Made by a program: the position numbers and the translations under genes | DNA from: Aradus depressus | Lineage: Eukaryota; Arthropoda; Insecta; Hemiptera; Aradidae | NCBI GenBank assembly: GCA_963662175.1 | Contig: OY759222.1 | Span: 1,904,713 to 1,968,712 of the forward strand | Reading direction: 5' to 3' | DNA length: 64,000 bases | Shown: piece after piece, positions 1-10,989 of the stretch | Numbering within the stretch: position 1 is the stretch's first letter | Layout of the letters: each line of letters begins with the position of its first letter | Notes under the pieces: model-generated | What the model saw: only the letters and a program-made list of their open reading frames with translations | What the model was told of the DNA's origin: nothing | The model's database searches: none

Positions 1-633
1 TTTTGTGTTATCTGTGCTGTACCACTTGTATTCGGTGAACGTGATTTTTTTTTTTTATATATTTAGAATAAGAGGCATTATATTTTGAAAAAAAAATCGA
101 TTGACCCTTTAATTCTGTTTATGAATGTAAATATAAACCAAAATATTGTGTTTATTTGCCAATTTGTGTAAAGTTCATAGTGCTGGTCCAAATAAAACTG
201 TTTTTTTTCTTCTGTAGTCTTGAGAAAGGGGATAAGTTTATCTTCTGTCTTTTTTAGCCTTAATTGAATATACTTTTTCCGGGCCGGATCCAAATTGAAG
301 TTAAAATCTCTATCTCTTATCCGGCCCTCTGTTATCCGGTAGTTCTCATGTATTTTTTTTTTTTTTTTAAATAAATATAATAATCTAATATCCTGGAGAT
401 GTGGAAGCGGGTCAGCACCCCGCTCCAGTATATAATTGCTTCCTCTGTTTGAGATAACACTTCCTTTGAAGTGGTGTCACATCCCTAGTGATCAGTGTAC
501 ACTCCCTCCCCTCATTTCTTCCAGATATGTCTTCTGTCATAATTAAAAAACACGTTAAATATAAAAATAATAATTGAAATAATAAAAATAAATTAAACAA
601 ATAATAAAATAAAATAAAATAACCACATTTCCT
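1..633. other. AT-rich, no gene recognised
   Basis: The stretch is AT-rich with several homopolymer T runs. Two short open stretches on the - strand (78-293 and 412-600) match no family I recognise; the first has no ATG start. At 282-340 the motif CCGGATAA / CCGGATAACAGAGGG appears (read on the - strand), which resembles terminal sequence of pogo/Tigger-like DNA transposons. That is a weak resemblance from memory. Confidence 0.3.
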
Positions 634-935
634 GTAAACATTGTTGCTGGTCTTCTACTAAATTTTGCTTTCTACAGTAGTTTCCAAAAAGGGCCCTAAA
701 AATATCGAAAGTTCAAGACGTGCAATTTTTTAAGAAAGTGCACATATTTAAAAAAATTTCAGTTAACAATTATTTTATTTGGATTTCTTCTAAAGATAAT
801 AATAAGATGCCATCTTGTATAAAAATTTGCAAAAATGTTCAATCTAATCCAAAGGTATAAATTATCTTAATTGGTTCACAGGGAAAATGAATAGCATAGA
901 ATTTGAGAACAAATTTTGGGTTTATTTAACTTGAC
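634..935 (-). repeat. Repeat D, copy 1
   Basis: This ~300-bp segment, read on the - strand, matches 13727-14023 read on the + strand. Shared landmarks are TTTCCTGTA, AGGGCCC(T), ATTCTATGCTAT and TGGATTAGA in the same order. The copies are diverged and AT-rich with no coding potential, so this is an old dispersed element of unknown class. Confidence 0.6.
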
Positions 936-1171
936 CTACATTATAAATTTAATAACTAATATTGTAAAATAAAAGAAATTCCTTGCTTTCTCTTCACATA
1001 TGGAATTATAGGTGGGTGATCAGTTTTGATGTAATCACTGTGATCAATCACAGTAACAGTGTCACTCTTTGTGTGTATTTCCTCCTCTTTATTTTAATTG
1101 TGCCTCTTCATTATTATTCTTAGGCTAATCAACTCAGTTTATCTTAATCAGTTCAAAAAAAAATAATATAT

Positions 1172-1275
1172 AAAATTTAGGACTCCCATAGATGTCCAGC
1201 AGAATGACGACAGAGCGCTCTGGTATGAGGCAATAATATTATGATCTTGTAGTTAACGTCCGGGCATGAACCTCA
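1172..1275 (+). repeat. SINE-A 3' fragment
   Basis: The fragment begins AAATTTAGGACTCCCATAG and ends GTCCGGGCATGA. It has the AGCGCTCTGGTA core but lacks the tRNA-like head, so it is a 5'-truncated, diverged SINE-A copy. Confidence 0.65.
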
Positions 1276-1937
1276 TGATGCCATTGCTACAACTTCAAAT
1301 TACAGAGGGGACCAAATGTAAATTAATTTTTTTAAATTTATCCAGTGTTTTTCAAGGGACCTGGACAAAACTTCAAATTATCGAGAGTCGATATGTATAT
1401 ATTTTTCATTCTTCTCGCTTATTTAAAAAAATTCAACATTCATTTAATTAGAATATTTTAGGACAAAAACACTCAATATTGATAGTACTGTTCTCACAGT
1501 ATATATTATTTTTTGGCAAAATCTGTTGAATTAACGGATTGTACAAATACCAGTGGCATACAGACAAGAGGTCCTTAACCGATTTTTTGGAACGAAAATT
1601 GCAGTAATTCTATTCAAGATTTTTTAGCATATTGCTGTAAACCTGGCAAAAATACGCTTATGAGAAGGGCAGCTACTGAACTGTCGCCATCTATAATGTC
1701 AAATGTCACTTTCCATGGCACTAACTCACACATTCTACGACATTATAATATTATATAGTATGTCAGCCAAGGACAATTGACGTAGCCCCCTTTTCATTTT
1801 TTTATTTTAAAAAAATAATAATAATAACAATTTAAATGAGCTTTATTTCGGTTTATCAGATATGTCCGTTAGCTCTGACGGAATGCGGGCGGGCATGACA
1901 TCATCGCTATCAGTTATTCATTGGTGACCAACCTAAA
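1276..1937. other. no feature seen
   Basis: AT-rich intergenic sequence with no supported gene. It includes a poly-A/T rich segment near 1795-1835. Confidence 0.4.
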
Positions 1938-2119
1938 AGCGTCCTTCGGATAGGACGTTAAGCGATGGTCCCGAGCCCTATCTGAATAAAAATTTCGGCA
2001 AAATTTAGGACTCCCATAGTTGACTTTGGCTCATGTTCAACAGAGTGACGAAAGAGAGCTCTGGTATCAGGCGATATGACCTCGGAGTTAAAGCCCGGGC
2101 ATGAGTCATAATAACTAAC
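1938..2119 (+). repeat. SINE-A copy, 5' truncated
   Basis: It starts in the body at CGTCCTTCGGATAGGACG and runs through GACTCCCATAG, the AGCTCTGGTA core and GCCCGGGCATGAGTCATAA. It abuts the 3' end of the jockey-like LINE on the other strand. The tRNA-like head is missing. Confidence 0.8.
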
Positions 2120-2199
2120 CATCAGAAGATATAAAATAAACTGAACCGATTGGGCTATAACAACAACACACTTTATTTGAACCAGAACATCTTGGTTCT

Positions 2200-4950
2200 T
2201 CACACAAAGTATAAAATGGAAAATATAAAATGAAAGTAATAAATAATAATGTCTTGGTATAATCTTGGTTTGAGCCTTCTGTGGAGAGTAGGCTGGCCAA
2301 GATTGTAGTGGGCTGCTCCAGAACACAGGCCTAGTCTTCCGTGGTAGTTATCTACTAAGGACCTTAAATAGGCTGCGACCCGAGGAACTCCCAGTTCCTC
2401 ATGGAGTTGGCTGTTTCGGATAAACCATGGTGCATTCAGAGACACACGAAGAATTTTGTTCTGAAATGTTTGTAGTCGTGTTGTGAGTGAAGGACTGGCG
2501 CCATGCCATATTGGACAGGCGTATGTTAACAATGGGAGAAGTAACGCTTTGTACAGGAGCAGTGTGCAAGAGTGTTTGAGGGGTGTGTTGCGGTTAATGA
2601 GTGGATAGAGATGTTTTAAACGGGTTTATGCTTGTGTAAGTTTTGTGTTGATGTGAAGTTTCCATGTGAGCCGTGTGTCTAAGAATACACCAAGGTACCG
2701 GACAGCCTGATCTTTAGGGTTCCATGGAATGGGAAGTCCGTCAACCCGCAGCCTACTCTGGTCCTCTGTAAAAAATCGGCGAAGGGCAAAAATCTTCGCT
2801 TCTGTGTTACTGGCGTTCAACTGAAGCTTCCATCGAGCGAACCAGCTGGAGACATGGTTGAGAGAAGTTTGTAACATGTCAACTGCTGTCTGGAGGTCTT
2901 CATGTTGACACATAAATAGTGTGTCGTCTGCGTATAGTGCTAGAGTGGTATTACATGGCTCGGGGATGTCGCAGCAGTATAAGCTGAAGAGGAGGAGACT
3001 GAGGATAGCTCCCTGTGGCACTCCCGCCAGAATACTACGCTTGGAGCTGAGGATGTTGTTGACCCGCACTTGAAACGTCCTGTTCTCCAAAAAGGAATCA
3101 ACGATCTCTTCCAAGTACTGTGGAGCCCATGTCTTCCTCAGCTTATAGCGGAGACCTTCATGCCACACCGAGTCGAACGCGGAAGCTACATCTGAAAAGA
3201 CAGAGGTTGTATATGTCTTGTGTTCGAAACCATTCACAATCTTTTCCGAGACCCTCTGTAGCTGGTGCACAGATGAATGATTATGTTTGAAACCAAACTG
3301 GTGAGCTGGAACCATTCCTGCGCTTTCCAGGTGAGAACCCAGTCTTCTCAATATTAGTCGTTCGAAGATCTTCGACAACGAGTTCAGAAGGTTTATAGGC
3401 CGATAGCTGTCCGGCTCTTGCTTGGGGTTACCATGTTTATGGAAGACAATTACAACCGCGTTTTTCCAATTTCGAGGAAAATAGCTGCATCGCAGGCATG
3501 CGTTGAACAGACCGGTTAGAAAGGCTATACTCTTGGGTGGCAGCTTCTTCAGCACTATGTTCGGAATGAGATCCTCACCGGGGGCCTTGTTGTTTGCTAA
3601 GTTTGTTATTAATGTTGTGATTTCTGAGGGAGTGGTGAACTTGATGAAATTTTCAACAGTTTGTGTAGGTATGGATAGATACGTGTGTACTGTGGTGTTC
3701 ATGTCTGTGTTAGCAGTGTCGTGTGTGCGGTACTTTTGTTCGAGGTGTGTTGCCAGGATTTCGCATTTGTCTTCGTCGCTCGTCACTGTGTGATGTCCGT
3801 CTGTCAGTGGGGGCAAGGATGTGTTTTGTCTCAAAATTCGTCGGGTTTCTTTCCAGAAACTACTATCGCCGGGGGTCATGTCGGTCAAGTAAGCCCTGTA
3901 CTTACGAATTCTGTGGTTGTCGAGCTCCCATCTCACCCGTCGGGTCAAGCGATTGAGGTCTCTTTTATCTACATTACTTCTTGTTTTTTGCCAGCGTTTG
4001 CGAGCCGTGTTTTTTTCGTGAATTAGTGCTAGGATTTGAGTGGGAATGGAGTCATGTATATGTGGTCGTCTGTCTTTGAAGTGGTGATATGTAGCATTGT
4101 GAACAGATGTGTAAACAGTTTGTGTGAATGTCTGTATTGCCCAGTCCATGTCGTCTGTGTGATTGTAGTAGATTGGAATTTCAAGAGTTTGATCCATTTC
4201 CCATTGAAAAGTTTTCCAATCAATTTTTCCTGTTATAAGTCGTGGAAGCGGTTCGGTGTAGTGTTTGTGTGCTGTGAATGTGTTAAGGACGGGGACGTGG
4301 TCTGAATCGAGTTCTGTTAGTGTCTCGTGATATATTGGGAATGTGAAATTTTGTATAAGTGTGATGTCTAGGATGTCTGGATGATATCTGTGTTGTGACG
4401 GGTAGAAGGTTGGTTCGTCTGGGGCTAAGACCTGAACACCGAGGTTGTTTGTGGCCGACAAAAGTCTGACCCCATTGTTATTGGTTCTTCTGCAGCCCCA
4501 GATTGTGTGCTTGCTATTGAGGTCCCCGAAAAGTGCAGTCGCGTCTCCTGTAAAAATGTGTTCTAGTTCTGTCTGTTTTATTCTTAAGTTTGGTCGTTGG
4601 TATCCCGAGATGATGTTGAGTCGTCTGTTGTTGGTGAGTGTCAGTTGAATCCCGACAGCCTCCAGGTGCTCCAGTTCAGGAAGAAGTAGATGGGAATGCT
4701 TTATTTTTTTCTTCACACAAACAGCTACTCCTCCAGAGGCTATTCGGGTTTGTCTGTCTCGTCTGTATGTTACGTATCCTGTCAGTCTGAATGTGTCTGT
4801 CGCTTTAAAGTGTGTTTCTGTTAGACAAACTATGTCTATGTTGTATCGTGTTAGGAGGTTACTGAAAGACTGTTGCTTTGCTTTCAACCCATTCGCGTTC
4901 CAATTTAGGATTGTTAAATTTTGATCAACTGTGGAATTAGGGCTGACCAT
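2200..4950 (-). pseudogene. LINE ORF2: endonuclease-reverse transcriptase, one stop codon
   Basis: This is a 916-codon reading frame with a single in-frame TAA (2626-2628, codon 775); residues before and after the stop are in the same frame. The N-terminal exonuclease-endonuclease-phosphatase domain (about 12-225) shows LNWNANG at 15-21, LTETHF at 43-48, GDLNSKH at 142-148 and SDHVPV at 216-221. The reverse transcriptase (about 450-715) shows NNKAPGED, SYRPINLL, the first catalytic Asp in FSDVASAFD (D587), AGVPQGAILS at 642-651 and YADD at 673-676. The C-terminal tail after the stop contains YACPIWHGA and FQNKILR, typical of jockey-group elements. All catalytic residues I can check are intact. 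The length is normal for the group, so the copy appears to be one nonsense mutation from an open ORF2. Confidence 0.9.
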
Positions 4951-5025
4951 AATTGGAAGAAAGTATGTTATTGAGTATTGTGGAAATAAAGTATTTGATT
5001 TTGGGAATGAAAGGTTTAATTAAAT

Positions 5026-6305
5026 TTAGTAGTATGTCAAATAGGTTTGATGAGGGGTCTTGTTCGTTGAGGTTAGTTTGATGAGGGGTGCTTGCTGGTG
5101 TCTGTGTGTGGTGTCTGCTCCGGGTAAACCAAGGATTGATTTAGCTCCTGAGGGGATGTTTTGCTGTGACTGTGGAGGAATTTTTGAGACTGGTTGGGGA
5201 GTAAGTCTAGATGGATTTGCATTTGTTGTGTCATGAATGTGGGTTGGTATGTGTTTTCTGTGTGTGATTCGTGATTGAAGTTTTAAGAAGGTTTCACAGC
5301 CTCTATAATTGGCGGGGTTAGAGCACTTTGGGGACTCTTGGAGAGTACGTGATGGGCAAGCTGTGAAATGATGATCTCCTGCACACTTGACACATTTCGG
5401 GTCAAGGTGGCAGAAGTTCTTGCTATATCCCACTTGCTGGCAATTCGTGCACTGCACAATGCGTTGAGACCTCTTCCGCGGTTCGACAGTCACTATAGTG
5501 TAAAAGAGACGAGATAATTGAAAAATCGCTTTCCCCTCCGGAGTATTCTGGAGCTCGACAGCACACAGTGGAGTGGGGCCTTTGTCCTTGTTCAGTAGCC
5601 TTGTTACACTGAGGACTGGGTATGTCGGGGTTAGTTCGTCATGGATTTCGGTTTCAGTCAGGGAGTATGGAACCCTTTGGATAACAACGGAATGTTTCCT
5701 ATCCTCGGGGTTCAGGAAAGTATAGTATTTTACGTCATTTGTTTGGTAAAATTTGGTCTGTTTCCTAAAGTCTTCAGATGTCATAAGGGATATTTTAATT
5801 TTTTTGTGGCATTGTTTTGTTTCGAAGGGAGATGTTGTGATACTTTTAATGACTGTCAGTACTTTTTGAAAATCGTCGGCTTCACAAAGGAAAATTGGGG
5901 GGATTTTAAGTTGTTTTTCGGTCTGTGGGGTGGTATCGTTAGTGTGTTGGTCGGTGATGAGTGCTGCGAGTGGCGCGAATGTGTTGTGCGTGGGTATAGT
6001 GAATGAATTGCGTACCTGTTCCGCTTGGGCTGGGTGTGGCTGGCCCCTGGTGAGGACTCTCCGTCTAGCTGCATGGCTGACTCCGGGAGTGCTGGGAACT
6101 CCATGTCTTCTTCTGGGAGACAGGGTCTCTTCGGCTGGCTCACTAGTCGGGGTGAGTTCGACTGATCTGGGTTACCTGTATTGTTCAGTCGTGCTTTGAG
6201 GTTATCCATGAGTTCATTTTTCGTGTTGACCGGTTTTTCGGTCGAGTTGATGTTGGGCTTCATTCTCACCCGTAACTTGGGTGAAAAGTAAGTAATTTTG
6301 CTCAT
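5026..6305 (-). pseudogene. LINE ORF1: gag-like zinc-knuckle protein, frameshifted
   Basis: The protein is split over two frames. The N-terminal part starts at ATG 6305 and stays open to 5856. The remainder stays open from about 5930 to a stop at 5026, with ADDFQKV preceding the internal ATG at 5784. The frames overlap at about 5895-5935, next to an A-run, so a one-base indel is the likely break. The C-terminal half holds a nucleic-acid-binding region with CTNC...C and CVKCAGDHHFTAC knuckles. The first knuckle has Tyr where His is usual. The third (CSNPANYRGC) looks shortened compared with gag proteins of insect non-LTR elements. The role is RNA binding in the retrotransposon RNP. Confidence 0.8.
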
Positions 6306-6538
6306 TTTTATGGGTATAAATAACTTTTCAAATAATAAAAAGGTAAATTTTCTTGAGACAATTTGTTTACTTGTTTAAACAAACAAAAGTTCACAAAAAC
6401 GTTAAATAAAACATTGATTAGCAAATTTCCTAGCATCCTTAAACGTTCTGCTCAAACATAGGGTACGTGACATCACCCAACACTCACCTCAATAACTAAG
6501 TATGTATACCTGCAGGGTGTTTATTTTATCTTGACCCA

Positions 6539-7106
6539 GGTAAATAACTCGAAACATAATGATTTTCTCAGAAAGAAGCTTGAGGCAAAAAATGTAGAGT
6601 AGAATTGACCGCATTATTTGCTGTAATATAATTTTTGAACAAATGAAAACTTTTAACGTTTTTTATGAATTTAAAACAAAAATATTTTTGACTGTCAACC
6701 TATTTTTTTTTTTTTTTTTGCATATTTAGATTCCTCGGGAAAAAATTAAGGTGAGGTTAAATGAAACATTTTTTTGTTAGACCAATATAAACCTAATAAA
6801 TGTATCTTATTGCAGTAAATGTTCCAACTGATGTCCTGCAACTTCAATACATTTATCGCAGTTGTTCCGGAAAATTGCCTAAGGTTCTTCAGTGTTGGTC
6901 TAACAAAAAAATGTCTCATTTAACCTTCCCTTAATTTTTTCCCAGGATTCTAAATATGCAAAAAAAAAAAAGGTCGACAAATTTTTTTTTTAAATTAATT
7001 AAAAATTTTCATTTGTTTAAAAATTAGATTAATGCTGTCAATTCTATGCTACATTTTTTGTCTCAATCGTTTTTTGATAAAATCTTTATTTTTCGAGTTA
7101 TTTACC
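6539..7106. mobile_element. Foldback element with ~210-250 bp inverted arms
   Basis: The left arm (6539-6785) and right arm (6895-7106) are reverse complements with scattered mismatches. They begin GGTAAATAACTCGAAA and end TTTCGAGTTATTTACC, around a ~110-bp unique loop. There is no coding potential. The sequence left of the arm (GGGTGTTTATTTTATC, from 6517) may belong to the element but is missing on the right, where SINE-A begins immediately. Likely a non-autonomous DNA transposon. Confidence 0.8.
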
Positions 7107-7383
7107 ACAAGATCATATTACCTATTACCAGAGCGCTCTGTCGTCAATCTGTTGGACATCTATGGGAGTCCTAAATTTTGCCTACCCTAAATTGTTATTC
7201 AAATAGGGGTAGGAAGTCTTTAACGAGTATCTGACATCGTTCAGGCTCGGGACCATCCATTATCCGAAGGACAACGTTTCAATGTTTTTTTCACTTCCCA
7301 GATAAAAAACATAAGGGCCCCGGCCGGGTTTCGAACCCGCGACCAGGAGGCTAGCACGCTATCTCTGAGCTATCATTTGCTCC
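7107..7383 (-). repeat. SINE-A copy
   Basis: Near-complete copy on the - strand. The tRNA-like head with a GGGTTCGAAACC B-box lies at the right and the AGCGCTCTGGTA core at the left. The 3' tail is replaced by the foldback arm. Confidence 0.85.
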
Positions 7384-7624
7384 TCTTGTGAAGTTACGAA
7401 TTCTCAATAGCTCCGAAGTATATGGTGCATGAAGGAAAGTTGAAGGTAACTTTAGGGGTTGGCTTAGTGATAATGTTCTGTGTTACCCAACAATAATAAC
7501 CCCTAACAAGTGTGTTACTTTTAGAAGCCTAAAGAAGAGAGCTGTTATCAGCCTATCAGACAATTCTTAGTTTATGCCCTTGTGTAGAACAACATTTAAG
7601 AAATTATATTTTTGTGATAAAAAT
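7384..7624. other. no feature seen
   Basis: Unique-looking intergenic sequence with no open frame of note. Confidence 0.35.
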
Positions 7625-7872
7625 CGTGTCGAGTGATATGCGTGCTTGCTTACTGAGCTTGAGAACGCGGGTTCGAATCTCGTCCGAGGGAGAATTTTAT
7701 TTCATAGATAAAACCTGTCTGGGGGCGATGAATGTAGCCCACCCCTGTGGTGCCTAAATTAAAATAGGCTTCACTCCCCCTCCCTCCAAGAGCCTTAAGG
7801 AAGGGTTGTACATAAGGGTTGAAGTTCTCAAAAAAAAAAAAATAATAATAATAAAAATTTAGGTTTGGCAAA
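7625..7872 (+). repeat. tRNA-headed SINE, different body
   Basis: It begins with a tRNA-like segment: GTGATATGCGTGCTTGC, then GCGGGTTCGAATCTCG as B-box. This is followed by a body unlike SINE-A (CTGGGGGCGATGAATGTAGC ... CTCCAAGAGCC) and an A-rich / AATAATAAT stretch. It is then joined to a SINE-A 3' part. It may be a second SINE family, or a chimera sharing the head. Confidence 0.55.
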
Positions 7873-7985
7873 CTTTAGGACTCCCATAGTAGAGTCGAGC
7901 TCATGTCCACCAGAGTGACGAAAGAGCGTTCTGGTAGTAGGCGATATGACCTTGTAGTTCAAGCCCGGGCATTAGTCATAATAAC
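7873..7985 (+). repeat. SINE-A 3' fragment
   Basis: It starts AACTTTAGGACTCCCATAG and ends GCATTAGTCATAATAACTAAC. It follows an A-rich tail without a gap. Confidence 0.8.
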
Positions 7986-8948
7986 TAACTAAGCATAATT
8001 TCAGATATTTTGAAGGCAGTGATAATTAAGGGGGAGAAAAAAAGTGATCAAATCACGTTTATTTGCAAACAGTGATTGGAATTTGAATAGCAGTGATCAC
8101 TGATCACTACCCACCTTTTTATGACAGTTCTGCAGTTGTGGGGTGCTTCCTGCCCTCCAGGTAGACATAGACAGACACACACCTGGACAGATAAGACCCT
8201 CGGCGCCATGAAGGTATGTGGGGCGGTCTCTGTTCATAGGAGTCCCTCACCCTTATGTAGTTGAGCCGCTAGGGCTGACAAGTAGGAACCCTTGTAACGA
8301 GTGCAGGGCCGGCTTACGGCACCACCAAACCAACCAGCATTCTATGCCTATCATTTCTCCAGCAAGAGGTAGTATAGGAGAAGTTGAAATATTGTCAAAA
8401 AATTCGAAATTTAGTTTTCAAAGGAATTTTATATCCGTTGAATACGAAAAAGAAAAAGAAAATGCGTAAGTGGCTGTGGACACGATAACTCGCGATAGAA
8501 AAAATGTATCAAACTTTAATAACTACCAATAGAATGAATGTATTGAAAAGTGAGGATTGAAAGTGTCAAATCACCTGTTGGGATGCTGAACTTCAATAGG
8601 TTCGGTAACTAACCTGAAACTAACCCCACAGGTTATGGTCAATTCAACAGACACTTCCGAATCGTAGGAGTACGAGAAATGCGAACAATACGAAGAAGAT
8701 GACGAGACTGCAGTTCCTGGGCAGATGTTCGGAATATGCTCAGATGAGATTCCGCATTTTCAGCGGAGGAACGTCAACAAAGAGAAAGTTTTTAGAATAT
8801 TAAACCACGAAAGCATCTATAGATCTGTCATGAATGACTTAGTAACTTCAGATCTAGCTAAGAAAAAGGAAAGCCCTTCCAGGGAAGGGATAAGAGCACT
8901 GGATGCTCAGGTCCCTAGGTGCACGCACCAGCCCACCCAGTATATACA
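7986..8948. other. intergenic, unplaced open stretch
   Basis: No recognised gene. The + strand is open from about 8670 to 8952 after a stop, coding an acidic then basic peptide (EYEKCEQYEEDDETAVPG, then MFGICSDEIPHFQRRN). I do not recognise it and cannot say whether it is an exon or a remnant. At 8207-8219 the sequence GCCATGAAG/GTATGTG looks like a start codon followed by a splice donor. TGATCACT motifs cluster at 8043-8108. Confidence 0.3.
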
Positions 8949-9887
8949 TTAGGGTGTCCGTTATTTCGAAAAAGTTTAAATTTTGATGATTTCCAAACGG
9001 ATTTTCTCTCTCAAAATTTGGAATTTTTTGAAATGGAAAAAACCATGCCACCGATCATTTGAATTTCAAATGGAGTTTAACATTCGTTTTAGGGTTAGGT
9101 TAGGTTTTATGACTCATGCCTGTGCTTTAACTACGAGGTAATATACTACCAGAGCGCTCTTTCGTCACTCTGGTGGACATGAGTCCGACTCTACTGTGGG
9201 AGTCCTAAATTTTGCCTACCATAAATATTAATTCACCTAGGGAATATACAGTCTTTAACGAGTACCTGACATCGTACAAGGACAGCGTGCTTAAGTTTAT
9301 TTTACCTCCCAGATAAAATAAACTAAGGGCCTCGGTCGGGTTCGAACCCATGTTCTTGAGCTCAGAAAACAAGCACGCATACCACTGAGCTACCGACGCC
9401 CTTAACATTCGTTTTCAACACTTCAAGACAGAGCGGTTCGTTTAATTTCTAATGTTTCGGCTTCAAAATTCTTATTCTTAAATTTTGCTGGGTCCTGATC
9501 ACGAATCCGGTGTTAGAATTGCAGTTTTTCCAGTTGACAACTGCCAAAATACTGTCAACTTTTGAAAAAATAATAAAATCTGCTGTTTAAACGTCAACTG
9601 AAAAACTGCAATTCTAACACCAGATTCGTGATCAGCACCCATCAAAACCTAAGAATACGAATTTTGAAGCCGAAATATTAGAAATTAAACGAACCGCGCT
9701 GTAAAATGTCTTGAAGTACCTATCGAAAACAAATGTTAAACTCCATCTGAAATTGAAATGATCGGGTGGCATGGGTTTTTCCATTTCAAAAAATTCCAAA
9801 TTTTGAGAGATTTATTTTTTTCGTGACTCTAAACCAGAATTCGTTTGGAAATCATGAAAATTTAAACTTTTTCAAAATGACACCTAA
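8949..9887. mobile_element. Large foldback element with 6-bp target duplication
   Basis: The terminal inverted repeats start TTAGGGTGTC (8949) and end GACACCTAA (9887). The arms match over ~280 bp each and meet at a small loop near 9550-9590. TATACA lies directly outside both ends (8943-8948 and 9888-9893), a 6-bp target-site duplication. There is no coding capacity. Without the SINE-A copy inserted in its left arm (9091-9401 plus one 14-bp duplicate) it is about 614 bp. The superfamily is not identified. Confidence 0.85.
9091..9401 (-). repeat. SINE-A copy with 14-bp target duplication
   Basis: Full-length copy (311 bp) on the - strand, bounded by TTAACATTCGTTTT at 9077-9090 and 9402-9415. 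The head at the right (GGGCGTCGGTAGCTCAGTGG on the - strand) has an A-box-like segment and the B-box GGTTCGAACCC. The tail at the left reads AGGGTTAGGTTAGG on the + strand. Poly(III)-type promoter boxes and the duplication show insertion by a LINE-driven copy mechanism. Confidence 0.92.
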
Positions 9888-9954
9888 TATACATGACACT
9901 TATTGATGTTCAGACAGATCAGTCGCTGGAGAACTGAAAGTTAGTTGCTCACTG

Positions 9955-10044
9955 CACTTTGCACAAGTGCATTGCCGGTGATTCACCGATGACTTTCTTC
10001 ACTTTGCACAAGTGCATTGCCGGTGATTCACCGATGACTTTCTT
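9955..10044 (+). repeat. 45-bp direct repeat x2
   Basis: Two identical 45-bp units (starts 9955 and 10000) read CACTTTGCACAAGTGCATTG and then contain the palindrome CGGTGATTCACCG. The palindrome is a Repeat B landmark. Confidence 0.8.
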
Positions 10045-10309
10045 CAAAGTGGTCCACTTAAAAAAAAAAAAATCCTCAAATAGAACCTGATTCATTTTTT
10101 CTCTAGAAATGACATATAGCCAAAATTGTTTTTACATTTCTATTCATCAGCCCTTTAATCAATGTTGTCTTTGTCAAAGTAAATACATTCATAGGTACAT
10201 AACCACTTATTTACTTCGAACAAAATAATAATTATAAATAATAGTTATAAATAATAGAGCCCCAGCCAGATTTCGTTAAGGTAATTTACAAATAAGTAAA
10301 ACACCCGAC

Positions 10310-10790
10310 TATGTGAAAAGTTCGTCGGTGAATCACCGTCATTGTGCTTCCCCTGCACGATCTAACGTTTTGGCTAAACAGGCAATAGATAACTGACATA
10401 GGGACTTAAACATAGAATCCGCATACTAATGTTCGTGTCGACATATTCATTGCCACGGCAGTTATTAGAGTTCCGCCTTCCTTTCGACCGATTTCGCGGA
10501 AAATTAATAGACGTCCCATACGAGATTTTGAATTTAAATATAAAATTTCATGTCAATATGTTCACGAGCCCCCCTTCCTTTCGGTCCATTTCGTTCAAAA
10601 TTGATAGATATCATCCTTATAGGGTTTTGGATTAACATATAAAATTTCATATCAATACGTTCATTACTTGGGGGTTATAAGGAGACACAATTCATTTTAT
10701 TGGCAGTAATTGCGTTCATAGACACATACAGACAACTTTTTTTTTTTTTCATTTTTCGAATTAGGGTGTCTGAAACTGAAGTTCGGATAT
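10310..10790 (+). repeat. Repeat B copy
   Basis: It starts with GTCGGTGAATCACCGTC and then follows the family order: GTTTGGCTAAAC-like, TATAAAATTTCATGTCAAT, CCATTTCGTTCAAAATTGAT, TTATAGGGTTTTGGATT, and ACACATACAGACAAC before a T-run. Coding seen in frames across it is incidental. Confidence 0.7.
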
Positions 10791-10829
10791 TTTTCTGATA
10801 CCCCCTCCAACTTGCTCAAGTACGAATTT

Positions 10830-10868
10830 TGCCGACACCCCCCTCCCCCCTCCCCCCCCCCCCACACA
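10830..10868. repeat. C-rich tract / CA repeat
   Basis: A C-rich run interrupted by T (10838-10863) passes into CACACACAGACACAG. It is a low-complexity stretch at the downstream edge of a Repeat B copy. Confidence 0.7.
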
Positions 10869-10989
10869 CAGACACAGCGCCCCTGGCGGCACCCCTACAA
10901 CCTTCCCCACCTCAAACACCGGCTAGTCAGCTCAGATGGCTTCAGTTTAGTGCTGTACCTCTTAGAGGTTTCGTCTTCATTCTCGTCCC

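Larger units (their letters stand above)
2120..6470 (-). mobile_element. Jockey-like non-LTR retrotransposon, nearly full length
   Basis: The element carries ORF1 (gag-like, zinc knuckles) followed by ORF2 (endonuclease plus reverse transcriptase), both on the - strand, with only ~75 bp between them. Short leader sequence lies beyond 6305 and a short 3' tail beyond 2200, and there are no LTRs. This layout, the APE-type endonuclease and the jockey-like C-terminus fit the jockey group of LINEs. The element transposes by target-primed reverse transcription. The exact 5' end and target-site duplication were not resolved; the 3' end runs into a SINE-A copy. One nonsense codon in ORF2 and one frameshift in ORF1 make this copy inactive, but it is recent in appearance. 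Confidence 0.85.

Noticed and set aside
3503..4648. Several + strand open frames of 60-113 codons
   Set aside because: They are antisense shadows of the LINE ORF2 on the - strand.
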